A DNA stretch of 64,000 bases from Lysinibacillus alkalisoli (lineage in GTDB: Bacteria; Bacillota; Bacilli; Bacillales_A; Planococcaceae): the NCBI RefSeq assembly GCF_014643595.1, contig NZ_BMJT01000006.1, positions 1 to 64,000 of the forward strand, read 5' to 3'. This document shows, one piece after another, positions 17,675 to 26,526 of the stretch. The notes under the pieces were generated by a model. That model did not search any database, was not told where the DNA came from, and saw nothing but the letters and a program-made list of their open reading frames with translations. The position numbers and the translations under genes were made by a program. Position 1 is the first letter of the stretch, and every line of letters begins with the position of its first letter.

Positions 17675-18748
17675 CTACTTTAATTTGAATTGTAATTGTT
17701 GTTTTTCTTCATGGCGATGAATGGCAAGTTGAATTAATTCATCAATTAAATCTGGATACGGTAAACCTGTTTCTTGCCATAATAAAGGATACATGCTCAT
17801 TGGTGTGAAGCCAGGTAATGTATTCACTTCGTTAATATAAATACGCTCATCTGCTGTGACAAAGAAGTCAGCACGGATTAGTCCACTACCATCTACTGCT
17901 TTAAATGCTTCAATAGCATATGTTTGTAGTTGGGCATATGCCGTTTCTGACAGTTCTGCTGGAATAACTAATTCTGTTTTATTGTCATGGTATTTAGATT
18001 CATAATCATAAAAATCTGTTGTTGACTTAATCTCTCCAGGTACTGAAACTTTAGGCTCATCATTCCCTAACACAGCTAATTCAATCTCGCGCGCAACTAC
18101 ACCTTGTTCAATGACAATTTTACGGTCATACATAAGTGCTGTTTTAACACCTGCTATTAATTCTTCTTGTGTGGTCACTTTACTAATCCCTACACTTGAA
18201 CCTAAATTGGCCGGTTTTACATACATTGGGTAGCCTAATCTTTGTTCACACTTTTCAATAATAGTGGCTTGCTCTTGCTCCCATTGAATGCGAATAAACG
18301 CCTCATACGGCAATTGTGGTAATCCTGCATGTGCAAAAAGTTGTTTCATTATATGTTTGTCCATAGACGCTGAGGATGATAACACACCATTGCCTACATA
18401 TGGCATATTTAATACTTCAAAGAAACCTTGAATTGTACCATCTTCACCATTTGTACCATGGATAAGTGGTAAAATAACATCAAAATGACGGCGTTCTCCT
18501 TGTTCATTCACCAAAAATGGCAACACATCGTCTGCCTTTGTATCATCACCTTTAAACAGTAACGCCTCAATCGATGTTGGTGCGGATAATAAACGCTCAC
18601 CACATCGCCATTCACCATTTTTTGTGATAAAAATAGGGTAGACTTCATAGTTTGTATAATTAATTGCACCTGTCACTGCTAAAGCAGTGGATAATGACAC
18701 TTCATGTTCTGCTGACTTACCACCATAGACAACGCCTAATTTTTTCAT
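17675..18748 (-). CDS. ddl: D-alanine--D-alanine ligase
   Basis: Ddl joins two D-alanines with ATP. The 357-residue ATP-grasp enzyme begins KKLGVVYGGKSAEHEVSL, has PLIHGTNGEDGTIQGFFE in the first domain, YVKPANLGSSVGISK around the ATP site and RADFFV...INEVNTLPGFT at the metal site. A longer reading would start at a TTG inside the Shine-Dalgarno; ATG 18748 with GGAGG 8 bases upstream is the start. D-Ala comes from Alr (9214-10323), and the product goes to MurF. Confidence 0.95.
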   Translation of the reverse strand: MKKLGVVYGGKSAEHEVSLSTALAVTGAINYTNYEVYPIFITKNGEWRCGERLLSAPTSIEALLFKGDDTKADDVLPFLVNEQGERRHFDVILPLIHGTNGEDGTIQGFFEVLNMPYVGNGVLSSSASMDKHIMKQLFAHAGLPQLPYEAFIRIQWEQEQATIIEKCEQRLGYPMYVKPANLGSSVGISKVTTQEELIAGVKTALMYDRKIVIEQGVVAREIELAVLGNDEPKVSVPGEIKSTTDFYDYESKYHDNKTELVIPAELSETAYAQLQTYAIEAFKAVDGSGLIRADFFVTADERIYINEVNTLPGFTPMSMYPLLWQETGLPYPDLIDELIQLAIHRHEEKQQLQFKLK

Positions 18749-18795
18749 AAAAAAAGCCTCCAAATGATTAAATTGAATATTTTTATAATGATTAT

Positions 18796-18840
18796 CCTAA
18801 AGAAAACTCACCGTTATAACAAATGAGCGGTGAGTTATAG
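18796..18840 (-). terminator. Terminator after the gene at 18882
   Basis: Perfect 9-bp arms AACTCACCG (18805-18813) and CGGTGAGTT (18828-18836) are followed by a moderately T-rich stretch on the minus strand. Confidence 0.65.
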
Positions 18841-18881
18841 TATTTATAATAAGCTTATTTATTTTATCGTTTTATAAGCGC

Positions 18882-19622
18882 TTACGCAATTGGGATTATC
18901 TCATCTTGTCTCTCTTTTAAAATTAACTTTAAATCATCCCATATCTCATCTGGAAAATGATAATGTGACAAATTGCGCACTTCAATTTCGTAATTCGATT
19001 TTTCTGCACGTGTGAGTGAAAACAAAGCACCTTCTTTAGCAAATGAGCGATATGCTTTTAAAAATTCTGGCGTAATGGCAGGTATTTGACCTTTAGTTTT
19101 ACGTCTGAAAAAGCTTGAGGTACTTTCTTTTTCTTTAATTAATTGATTGAATACATTCGCTGTTAACACTTCTGAATCGCTTAACTTGCGGAAATAAATT
19201 TTCGTCATTTTCTCTTCACCAGACGAACAATACACATAACGATTTTGTAATTTAGTGGAGAAAGGTGATTGCACAGGTTCCCTTTTATGACTTAAATACA
19301 ATAGCTCGGCCTGTTCTTTTGGTGTGAGTTGATTTAACTGACGCTCATTAACAAAGTCAATCCAACATAACTCTGCTGTATTATTTGCCTTTTTTAAAAA
19401 ATGGGGCAGTTCTTCTGTACTGACATAATCTAATTGGGTATGACGGTTAAATAAGCCATCTGTGTAACTGTGTTTTAATAATAAGACGTTTTGAATGGGG
19501 TCCACGGCAGACAAAAATTGTTGTAATTTCAAACCACTAAATACAACAAATTGGTCAACCTCATTCATGTGTATATAAATATGATATAAAAAATCGTCCA
19601 TCGTCTTTTGCTTCTTTGACAT
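18882..19622 (-). CDS. Hypothetical protein, 246 residues
   Basis: I do not recognise this family. The protein is soluble by appearance, with no signal peptide or membrane helix, and mixed in charge. Distinct stretches are the N-terminal DDFLYHIYIHMNEVDQFVVF and a basic patch FFRRKTKGQIP near residues 172-182. It is transcribed alone: a strong hairpin precedes it at 19714-19750 and another follows it. GGGGGGCACGGG precedes the ATG. Codon use resembles the neighbours, so it is very likely a real vertically inherited gene. Confidence 0.7.
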   Translation of the reverse strand: MSKKQKTMDDFLYHIYIHMNEVDQFVVFSGLKLQQFLSAVDPIQNVLLLKHSYTDGLFNRHTQLDYVSTEELPHFLKKANNTAELCWIDFVNERQLNQLTPKEQAELLYLSHKREPVQSPFSTKLQNRYVYCSSGEEKMTKIYFRKLSDSEVLTANVFNQLIKEKESTSSFFRRKTKGQIPAITPEFLKAYRSFAKEGALFSLTRAEKSNYEIEVRNLSHYHFPDEIWDDLKLILKERQDEIIPIA

Positions 19623-19713
19623 CCCGTGCCCCCCTCGCCTCTGTATTATTTCAGTATAAGACGAATTGGATTTTTTTTAAACCAAATAACTCCCTATATT
19701 TAATAAAAACCAC

Positions 19714-19750
19714 AAAAAAGTCAGTTAACAGGATGTTAACTGACTTTTTT
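19714..19750 (-). terminator. Terminator after the 45-codon gene
   Basis: Perfect 16-bp arms AAAAAAGTCAGTTAAC (19714-19729) and GTTAACTGACTTTTTT (19735-19750) enclose a 5-base loop. It lies 10 bases past the stop of the small gene. Confidence 0.9.
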
Positions 19751-19759
19751 ATCCGAGAA

Positions 19760-19897
19760 TTAAGCTTGAACTTGTGGCATTTGCAATGGCGGCAACACTT
19801 TAAGTAATTCCAATCTAGACTTTGTAACCGTTGCTTTTACACCTAGCTTAGACAAATTCGAAACAATTTTCTTTAAATCTACTTCTTTTTTTGTCAT
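19760..19897 (-). CDS. Small hypothetical protein, 45 residues
   Basis: This short ORF reads MTKKEVDLKKIVSNLSKLGV, then KATVTKSRLELLKVLPPLQM and PQVQA. It has a clear ribosome binding site (GAGGTGG, 6 bases before the ATG) and is closed by a perfect terminator 10 bases after the stop, so it has the layout of a complete gene. It is basic, helical in character and has no membrane segment or signal peptide. I do not recognise the family and assign no function. Confidence 0.65.
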   Translation of the reverse strand: MTKKEVDLKKIVSNLSKLGVKATVTKSRLELLKVLPPLQMPQVQA

Positions 19898-20144
19898 TAC
19901 TTCCACCTCAATCTTTCCTCAGTTATTTATTATAACGCGTCATCCAAAAAAAAGTTTCACTGATAATCTAGAGTTGTCTGACAGGTTTTATATATTCACA
20001 TCATAGCATGCTTTTTCGTAAAAAAATCTTTCAATTATGTTACAACCGTAAACTTCTTGTAAAAGCCACTATTACCGCTACTTTACAACCTATGACCTAC
20101 GTGTTAGCGTTGATTTATAAATTGTATGAGAGAAGGTGTTCGCA

Positions 20145-20447
20145 ATGAGCGAATCAACTGAACACTGTCGTAAAAGTCATCATTCCGAGGCAACTAAGAA
20201 AAATTTAACGACACGTTTAAATCGAGTTGAAGGACAAATACGAGGCATTAAAAATATGATTGAAAATGATGTTTATTGTGATGATGTCATTACCCAACTT
20301 GCAGCTAGTCAAGCCGCATTAAACAGCGTGGCACGTATTTTACTAGATGGACATATGAAAACATGCGTTAAAGAACGTTTATTAGAGGGTGATGACGAAG
20401 TATTAGATGAGTTAGTTACGACGATACAAAAGCTGATGCGTAAGTAA
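20145..20447 (+). CDS. CsoR-family metal-sensing repressor
   Basis: CsoR repressors are all-helical tetramers that release DNA on binding Cu(I). This 100-residue protein has the family core NRVEGQIRGIKNMIENDVYC and the ligand set C45, H70 and C74 (YCDD and DGHMKTC), which matches the copper-type Cys-His-Cys set. The N-terminus is rich in Cys and His (EHCRKSHH), as in B. subtilis CsoR. The ATG at 20145, with AGAAGGTG in front, is preferred over an in-frame GTG inside that site. The neighbour is an MFS pump, not copZA, so the regulated metal or drug is uncertain. Confidence 0.85.
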   Translation: MSESTEHCRKSHHSEATKKNLTTRLNRVEGQIRGIKNMIENDVYCDDVITQLAASQAALNSVARILLDGHMKTCVKERLLEGDDEVLDELVTTIQKLMRK

Positions 20448-20508
20448 TCGTTGCCTGTTTTAACAATGAGTTGAGGGGAATAGATAATAAAAGAGGGAAG
20501 GCGTTTTT

Positions 20509-21678
20509 ATGAAAAAAGCAATTATCTTATTACTTTCTGTGCAATTTTTTGTTTATTTAGGTTTTGGGATTATTATACCTGTTTTGCCAGAAGTGATTGT
20601 GCAACATGGTTGGGCTGAAATGCATGTGGGTGGCTTATTGACTGTGTATGCACTAGCTAGCTTTTTCACCGCTCCTTTATGGGGCAGTTTGTCAGACCGC
20701 ATAGGGCGTAAACCTTTAATTTTAACAGGGTTGATTGGCTTTAGTTTAAGCTTTATCATCTTTGCTTTATTTGTCGACTATTTACCAATACTTTATTTAT
20801 CACGCATTGTTGGCGGTTTATTTTCGGGCGCTTTATATACAGCAGTAACAGGCTTTATCGGCGACTTATCAAGTGATGAGGAGCGCAACAAATATATGGG
20901 CTTTATGGGGATGTCGATTGGTTTAGGCTTTATTTTTGGACCAGCTATTGGTGGCATTCTTGGCGATATTAGCATTGCTACACCGTTCATAACGTCTGCT
21001 ATTTTAACTGCGTTACTTTGTGTTTATGCATACTTTGTTTTAGAAGAGCCAACAAAACGCAAGCCAAACGATAAAACACGCAGTATTATTCCAAAAGGGG
21101 CTAATGTCTTATTACAGCACCGCGTACGTTACTTATTTATCTTTTCATTTCTTGTCACGTTTATGTTAGCTGGCGTGGAATCAACGTTCCAATTATTCCA
21201 AATGGATCGCATTGATATTACAACAAAACAAATCGGCTCTTTATTTATGTTTAGCGGTTTTGTAGATGCGGCTATTCAAGGTGGCGTTGTACGACGTATT
21301 AAAGATGGTACAGAAACTACTTGGCTAATTGGCGCTCAAATTATTACAGCTATTGGTATGATTTTGTTTACGTTAACGAACAGTTTGGTGTTTGCTGGTG
21401 TGGCATTATGTGTATTCACTGCTGGTAATGCATTAGCACGTACTTGTGTTGTATCTTTATCCTCTAAAGAATCTGGTGGGCGTTATGGTACAGCAGCTGG
21501 ATTAACTTATTCTATGGACAATTTAGGACGCATTTTAGGACCTTTGTTCTTCACTTGGGTTTTCACACAACAAGCCAATTTAGGCTTTTATATTTCGAGT
21601 GCGATCGCTATTTTATCCATTGGTTTAATCGTTATTTTCACAGCCTCTAAAAAATCGTTACGTCATCAAGAAATTTAG
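20509..21678 (+). CDS. MFS efflux transporter, TetA/NorA-like
   Basis: This 389-residue 12-helix major facilitator has the family loop 2-3 motif GSLSDRIGRKP near residues 61-71 and the TM5 antiporter-type motif GLGFIFGPAIGG, characteristic of proton-driven drug efflux. It follows the CsoR-like gene by 61 bases on the same strand with no terminator seen between them, so they may be one operon. The substrate is not predictable from sequence; a metal or a toxic organic cation are both possible. Confidence 0.85.
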   Translation: MKKAIILLLSVQFFVYLGFGIIIPVLPEVIVQHGWAEMHVGGLLTVYALASFFTAPLWGSLSDRIGRKPLILTGLIGFSLSFIIFALFVDYLPILYLSRIVGGLFSGALYTAVTGFIGDLSSDEERNKYMGFMGMSIGLGFIFGPAIGGILGDISIATPFITSAILTALLCVYAYFVLEEPTKRKPNDKTRSIIPKGANVLLQHRVRYLFIFSFLVTFMLAGVESTFQLFQMDRIDITTKQIGSLFMFSGFVDAAIQGGVVRRIKDGTETTWLIGAQIITAIGMILFTLTNSLVFAGVALCVFTAGNALARTCVVSLSSKESGGRYGTAAGLTYSMDNLGRILGPLFFTWVFTQQANLGFYISSAIAILSIGLIVIFTASKKSLRHQEI

Positions 21679-21779
21679 TCACATAAAACGGAGATTATCG
21701 AGCTCAAAATGGCATTATCTTGCGTTTTACAGTATGGTAGAAAGCAGGACAATAGAATAAAAGAGAGAGGATTAAACAT

Positions 21780-23234
21780 ATGAATTTTTCGTGGGATATT
21801 AGTTTCTTACTGGCTGTGTCATTATTCATTAATATTTTCCTTGCGATTACTGTAATTTTTTTAGAACGTAAAGACCCTACGTCCACTTGGGCTTGGTTAT
21901 TAGTATTATTTTTTCTCCCTGTAGTTGGCTTCTTATTGTATTTATTATTTGGACGTCAATTACGAAAAAAACATTTATTCCGCTGGGATGGACAAAAATA
22001 CATTGGCATTCAAAAGCTTGTAAATTATCAAAAGGATGCCATTCATGACGATACGTTTGAATTTAGAATGCGTAATTTTGAAAATTATAAAGACTTAATT
22101 TACATGCATCTCAGCAATAATGATGCTGTATTAACACAAGATAATGCCATTCGTATTTTTGATGATGGCCATGAAAAATTTGACCAACTTATCAAAGATA
22201 TTGAACATGCAAAAGAGCATATCCACATTCAATACTATATTTTTCGTCTTGACAATCTAGGAAAACGCATTGTAGATGCGCTCTTAGTAAAAGCAAAGCA
22301 AGGAGTTAAAGTACGTATTTTATACGATGAGATGGGATCAAGAGGGGTGAAAAAGCATCATTTCAAAGAGCTATTGCAAGCAGGTGGTGAGGTTGAGATT
22401 TTCTTCCCCTCTATTTTACCCCTCATTAACCCCCGCTTAAATTTTAGAAACCATAGAAAACTCGTTATTGTTGATGGGCGAATTGGTTATATCGGCGGCT
22501 TTAATGTCGGTGATGAATACTTAGGATTAAAGAAAAAGTTTGGCTATTGGCGCGACACACATTTGCGCATTGAAGGTAGCGCTGTACACCCTTTGCAATC
22601 ACGATTTTTACTGGACTGGAACCAAGCCGCATCCAATAAAACAAAGTACTCAGATTCTTATTTCCCTGTCATTCCGAAAAAGGGCGATGCTGGTGTGCAA
22701 ATTGTATCGAGTGGGCCTGATGAAGACTGGGAACAAATTAAAGATGGTTATGTCAAATTAATTGGTAAAGCGCGAAAATACGTTTACATCCAGACCCCTT
22801 ACTTTATTCCCGATGCTAGCTTTTTAGATGCGGTGAAAATTGCTTCACTATCTGGGATTGATGTACGTATTATGATTCCAAATAAGCCTGACCATATTTT
22901 TGTTTACTGGGCAACTTATTCTTATGTTGGACAGTTGTTAGATGCTGGTGCGCGGATTTATATTTATGAAAAAGGTTTTATTCACGCCAAAATGATTGTG
23001 ATTGATGATGAAGCTTCAACTGTAGGTACAGCTAATATTGATATGCGTAGCTTTAAATTAAATTTTGAAGTCAATGCTTTTATTTACGACCATGCCATTT
23101 CGCATGAGTTAGCAGAGATTTTTGAAAAAGATATGTTAGATTCTACTGAATTAACACCTGAGTTATACCAAAACCGTTCTAACATGATTAAATTTAAAGA
23201 ATCGATCTCACGTTTAGTATCTCCCATTTTATAA
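21780..23234 (+). CDS. cls: Cardiolipin synthase
   Basis: The enzyme condenses two phosphatidylglycerols into cardiolipin and glycerol at the membrane. The 484-residue protein has two N-terminal membrane helices (about 8-28 and 37-58) and two phospholipase-D HKD motifs: HRKLVIVDGRIGYIGGFN near residue 224 and HAKMIVIDDEASTVGTAN near residue 402. The length is that of Bacillus ClsA. AGAGAGAGGA precedes the ATG. It is transcribed alone and ends at a convergent terminator. Confidence 0.94.
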   Translation: MNFSWDISFLLAVSLFINIFLAITVIFLERKDPTSTWAWLLVLFFLPVVGFLLYLLFGRQLRKKHLFRWDGQKYIGIQKLVNYQKDAIHDDTFEFRMRNFENYKDLIYMHLSNNDAVLTQDNAIRIFDDGHEKFDQLIKDIEHAKEHIHIQYYIFRLDNLGKRIVDALLVKAKQGVKVRILYDEMGSRGVKKHHFKELLQAGGEVEIFFPSILPLINPRLNFRNHRKLVIVDGRIGYIGGFNVGDEYLGLKKKFGYWRDTHLRIEGSAVHPLQSRFLLDWNQAASNKTKYSDSYFPVIPKKGDAGVQIVSSGPDEDWEQIKDGYVKLIGKARKYVYIQTPYFIPDASFLDAVKIASLSGIDVRIMIPNKPDHIFVYWATYSYVGQLLDAGARIYIYEKGFIHAKMIVIDDEASTVGTANIDMRSFKLNFEVNAFIYDHAISHELAEIFEKDMLDSTELTPELYQNRSNMIKFKESISRLVSPIL

Positions 23235-23236
23235 TA

Positions 23237-23284
23237 AACTAAAAAGCGGTTAAGACATCACATTGTCCCAACCGCTTTTTTTAT
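23237..23284. terminator. Bidirectional terminator between cls and the carboxypeptidase
   Basis: Perfect 11-bp arms AAAAAGCGGTT (23241-23251) and AACCGCTTTTT (23270-23280) lie between convergent genes, with T runs in both directions. Confidence 0.9.
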
Positions 23285-24078
23285 TCAATACCTAAATATT
23301 CTTCAAGTGTACTTTGTTTCGTGAAAATTTCGCTTGCAATTGTTGTACCCACATATCGAAAATGCCATGATTCGTACATATAACCCGTCACATCCTCTTT
23401 GCCTTTGGGATAACGCATAATAAAACCGTACTCATGTGCATGGTCTCTTAACCACTGACCTGCTGGTGTTTCACCAAATGCCTCTGTTAGCCATACATCC
23501 TCTCTACCAACCTCACCGATATCATATACTAAACCCGTTTGATGCTCTGAATAACCTGGTCTTGCGCTGTATCTGTCTGCTGCATCTTTTCCATCGCGTT
23601 TTACATAATTATCATAGAGTGTAGTCTGATATTCGTAACTGCGGTAACCACTAAAAGCTTGCAATGTAAACCCTGCTTTTTTAGCATTATTGAGCATTTC
23701 ATTTAACATTTTTTTAGCTTCTGGGTCTTCACCAGGCGCAAATGTTGAAGGAAGTGGATATTTTTTGCTAGCAATTAAAACGCCTTTAATATAACTGGGC
23801 TCTTGTGGAATAGCTTGCCCCTCAATATAGCCATTATCCGTTTTTTCAGCCGTATCTTCTTTTGTTAATGGTGCTGGTTCGGGCTTCGGATCAGGATTCG
23901 TGGCAATTTCTTTAGCTAATTGTTCATTTTTCCGTTCATGTTCTTTGACGTTTTCTTGTTTTGACCATACTGTCCACACAACACTACCGATTAATAGGAC
24001 TGAAACAAGTCCACCAACTAGATATAGCCAATACCTATTTATGCGTTTTTCTTTCTTCCTTGATCTTTGCATTTCCAT
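23281..24078 (-). CDS. D-alanyl-D-alanine carboxypeptidase, VanY/LdcB family (M15B)
   Basis: This 265-residue exported enzyme would trim the terminal D-Ala of cell-wall peptides. An N-terminal membrane anchor (about 16-38) is followed by a charged, proline-rich linker and the M15B domain with the zinc-site motif SEHQTGLVYDIGE (near residue 175), the acid in WLRDHAHEYGFIMRYP and the final YESWHFRYVG. The gene follows the 82-residue membrane gene with overlapping signals: GAAAGGGTAG contains the previous stop. A second ATG two codons downstream has better spacing and may be the true start. Confidence 0.88.
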   Translation of the reverse strand: MEMQRSRKKEKRINRYWLYLVGGLVSVLLIGSVVWTVWSKQENVKEHERKNEQLAKEIATNPDPKPEPAPLTKEDTAEKTDNGYIEGQAIPQEPSYIKGVLIASKKYPLPSTFAPGEDPEAKKMLNEMLNNAKKAGFTLQAFSGYRSYEYQTTLYDNYVKRDGKDAADRYSARPGYSEHQTGLVYDIGEVGREDVWLTEAFGETPAGQWLRDHAHEYGFIMRYPKGKEDVTGYMYESWHFRYVGTTIASEIFTKQSTLEEYLGIE

Positions 24079-24327
24079 CTACCCTTTCACAATAACTACT
24101 ATTACCATAACGGTTGCTAGAGCAAAAAAGATCGCGAGATACCTCATAATTTTTGATTCTTTTACTAATCCTTGTTCTTTAAAACTATATGCCCGAAAAG
24201 CATTAGATAAAGTAAACATAATGGTCAATGCTAGTACAGCATAATTAAATTGTTCCTGAATAATAAAATAAAGCGATGATACACTGGCTGCTACAACTAA
24301 TATGGTCGTAATGACTTTAGCATTCAA
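24079..24327 (-). CDS. Small membrane protein, 82 residues, unknown
   Basis: The protein has three hydrophobic segments (about 4-22, 28-46 and 62-80) and a charged loop YSFKEQGLVKESKI. I do not recognise a named family. It abuts the VanY-type gene directly (its stop TAG touches the next ATG), so the two are almost certainly cotranscribed and perhaps translationally coupled. A terminator lies between it and yidC. AGGAGGA precedes the ATG. Confidence 0.65.
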   Translation of the reverse strand: MNAKVITTILVVAASVSSLYFIIQEQFNYAVLALTIMFTLSNAFRAYSFKEQGLVKESKIMRYLAIFFALATVMVIVVIVKG

Positions 24328-24340
24328 TCCTGTTCCTCCT

Positions 24341-24370
24341 ATAAAAAATCGAGGCTTAAACGCCTCGATT
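24341..24370 (-). terminator. Terminator after yidC
   Basis: Perfect 9-bp arms AATCGAGGC (24347-24355) and GCCTCGATT (24362-24370) are followed by six T on the minus strand. Confidence 0.9.
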
Positions 24371-24371
24371 A

Positions 24372-25127
24372 CTATGCTTCTTCAGCATGTTCTGAATAAA
24401 ATTTACGTCCAATATACGTTTGGATCACGAGTAATAAGCCACTCACAGACCAATATACGGGTAATGCTGCCATAGCATTTAACGAGATGAACGTAATCAT
24501 AATTGGTGATAAATAAATAAAAAACTTCATTTGTTTTTGCTGTTGCTCAGGCATTGTCCATAACGACACACGTGCCTGCACTAAATAAACAACGCCTGCA
24601 ATAGCCGCCATAATGTAGTCTTGTGAGCCAAGGTTAAACCATAAAAAAGCATGTGATTTAACATCTGGTGAATATAAAATAGCAAAATAAAGTCCCATAA
24701 TAATTGGCATCTGGATCAGTAGCGGGAGACAGCCCATATTTAAAGGATTGATACCATATTCACGATAAATCCCCATTAATTCTTGTTGATACTTCATTTG
24801 TTCCTCTTTTGTCTCTGCCTCTTTCATTTTCTTTTGGGCTTCATCAATTTTAGGTTTAGCTGCATCCATTTTATTTTTCATGCGGCTTTGTTGACGATAA
24901 TTCTTCAACATAAAAGGCATTAAAATTAAGCGTATACCAATCGTAATCACAATAATCGCTAATCCGTAGTTACCTGCTAATAAGTTTGTTCCTAAATATT
25001 CTAGTATAAAGTCCATTGGTTTAACAAATACACTATAGAAAAAACCTTCTTTATTCTCTACAGCTTGACACCCCGACAAGACTGTCACAAGCAATAATAG
25101 GAGGGACGCTAATTTGATATTTTTCAT
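24372..25127 (-). CDS. yidC: YidC/Oxa1-family membrane protein insertase (lipoprotein)
   Basis: YidC inserts proteins into the cytoplasmic membrane, with or without the Sec channel. The 251-residue form has a lipoprotein signal with lipobox LSGC (lipid-modified C20) and the Oxa1 core of five helices, including GLAIIVITIGIRLILMPFML with its conserved arginine, NPLNMGCLPLLIQMPI and the last TM pair near 205-235. The size matches Gram-positive SpoIIIJ/YidC2 proteins. It is transcribed alone; which paralogue it is cannot be told from the window. Confidence 0.92.
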   Translation of the reverse strand: MKNIKLASLLLLLVTVLSGCQAVENKEGFFYSVFVKPMDFILEYLGTNLLAGNYGLAIIVITIGIRLILMPFMLKNYRQQSRMKNKMDAAKPKIDEAQKKMKEAETKEEQMKYQQELMGIYREYGINPLNMGCLPLLIQMPIIMGLYFAILYSPDVKSHAFLWFNLGSQDYIMAAIAGVVYLVQARVSLWTMPEQQQKQMKFFIYLSPIMITFISLNAMAALPVYWSVSGLLLVIQTYIGRKFYSEHAEEA

Positions 25128-25196
25128 TTTTTCACCCTCTACATTCTTCTAATTAACTAGAAATTATACACGATAATAGTTATGCACACAAAATAT

Positions 25197-25238
25197 AAAA
25201 AATGCTAATGAAGCATAAGAGCCCCATTAGCATTTTTT
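25197..25238 (-). terminator. Terminator after the AraC-family gene
   Basis: Perfect 14-bp arms AAAAAATGCTAATG (25197-25210) and CATTAGCATTTTTT (25225-25238), ending in T on the minus strand, abut the stop codon of the gene. Confidence 0.9.
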
Positions 25239-26043
25239 ATTTATATAACGACTCTTGTTGCATGCTTAGTTCAAAACGATAAAAAGGATGGCTGCTATCA
25301 TCGCGGAAGTGCTTTGGTGTTACATCGGTATATTTTTTGAAAATACGTGTGAAGTAACTTTGATTACAGAAATGGAATTGATTCGAAATAGAAGTGATGC
25401 TTTTCGTGGTGTGTCTTAAATAATATTGCGCTTCTTCCACTCGTCGAATATTTAAATATTCAACTAATGTAATCCCTACATGTTCTCTAAAAATACGAGA
25501 CAAATGACTCGTACTAATATGGAATCGCTTAGCAATATTTTCAACTGTTAAATCACTTTCAAGTTCATCATTTATGTACATAATTACTTTATTTACCGTT
25601 TGATGACGGAAATTAGGTTGCTTACGATCTGCGATAAAATACACGTAAAATTCGACAAGTTCATCAGCAAATTGCAAGAAACTCGCTTCACTCATGCGTT
25701 CAATAATACTTGAACAAGCACGATTAAAAGCAAATGCTTTTTTAGCTGGAACTTGATTTTCTAGTAATCTACGCGCTACGATAGAAGATACAATCGTAAA
25801 ATATGTGCTCATGCCTTTGATTGCTTCTTTGCCAAAACAGTTGGTTAATACACTGATGACTTCGGCAAATGTTGTTTTCGCTTTCTCTGTTTCTAAGTTA
25901 AAAACTTCATGGATTAGTCTTGCTTCTAACTCAAAGAAATGATCGACATCTTGGCAATGATTCAGTTCATCAACTTCTTGAAAGTATACTTTCGAAATTG
26001 ATTCTGCAATAGAATGTTGGTTTAGTTGCATAATTCTCCTCAT
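25237..26043 (-). CDS. AraC-family transcriptional regulator
   Basis: The C-terminal ~100 residues (about 160-258) are a typical AraC double helix-turn-helix: LTVENIAKRFHISTSHLSRI, EHVGITLVEYLNIRRVEEA and the signature SNQFHFCNQSYFTRIFKKYT. The N-terminal 150 residues are helical and do not look like a cupin sugar-binding domain or a receiver domain, so the signal is unknown. The gene is divergent from the LytTR gene at 26527, with 480 bases between them. ATGAGGAGAATT precedes the annotated start, which may begin a few codons further downstream. Confidence 0.85.
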   Translation of the reverse strand: MRRIMQLNQHSIAESISKVYFQEVDELNHCQDVDHFFELEARLIHEVFNLETEKAKTTFAEVISVLTNCFGKEAIKGMSTYFTIVSSIVARRLLENQVPAKKAFAFNRACSSIIERMSEASFLQFADELVEFYVYFIADRKQPNFRHQTVNKVIMYINDELESDLTVENIAKRFHISTSHLSRIFREHVGITLVEYLNIRRVEEAQYYLRHTTKSITSISNQFHFCNQSYFTRIFKKYTDVTPKHFRDDSSHPFYRFELSMQQESLYK

Positions 26044-26526
26044 CTTTCTGAAAAATATTTGTTCATATTTTTGACCAGAATAGAGTGACTTTGTGATAGC
26101 TCATGACACAATCTCTATAAAAATGATAAGCCACCCTTGTCTACACGCGACTTTGACAACCATTACTTACTTTTTATGCCTTACATTTACTAAACTTTGC
26201 AAATTCAAGATATAAAAATCGTATCATGGTTATTAAGATATAAGCAATGTATTTTTCTTGTAGATAGTCCAAACGACATAGTTTATTTCTAATATAGTTC
26301 GAAATAAATAGCTATTATGCTACCATTCTAACATAAATTGTATTTTTTTAAGTAGTTGTTTTTTTGCAAAAATGGACATTTTGTAACATTTTCGATATTT
26401 TTTATATATAATCATAAAATTCTCTTACTTACTACACAATCTTCTCTATTTCATTTAGTTGTATTTGTAGTAAAATAGATAATAATCATTTTAAAATTAC
26501 ACAGAACATTTGATGAGGTGTTTAAA
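26044..26526. other. AT-rich intergenic region between divergent regulators
   Basis: These roughly 480 bases contain no credible ORF. They hold the two divergent promoters, which I cannot place with confidence, and an 8-bp inverted repeat TTTATTTC / GAAATAAA (26282-26289 and 26301-26308) that could be an operator. Nothing else stands out. Confidence 0.5.

Noticed and set aside
20553-20990. Antisense proline/lysine-rich ORFs inside the MFS gene
   Set aside because: They are shadows of membrane-protein codons and have no starts with ribosome binding sites.
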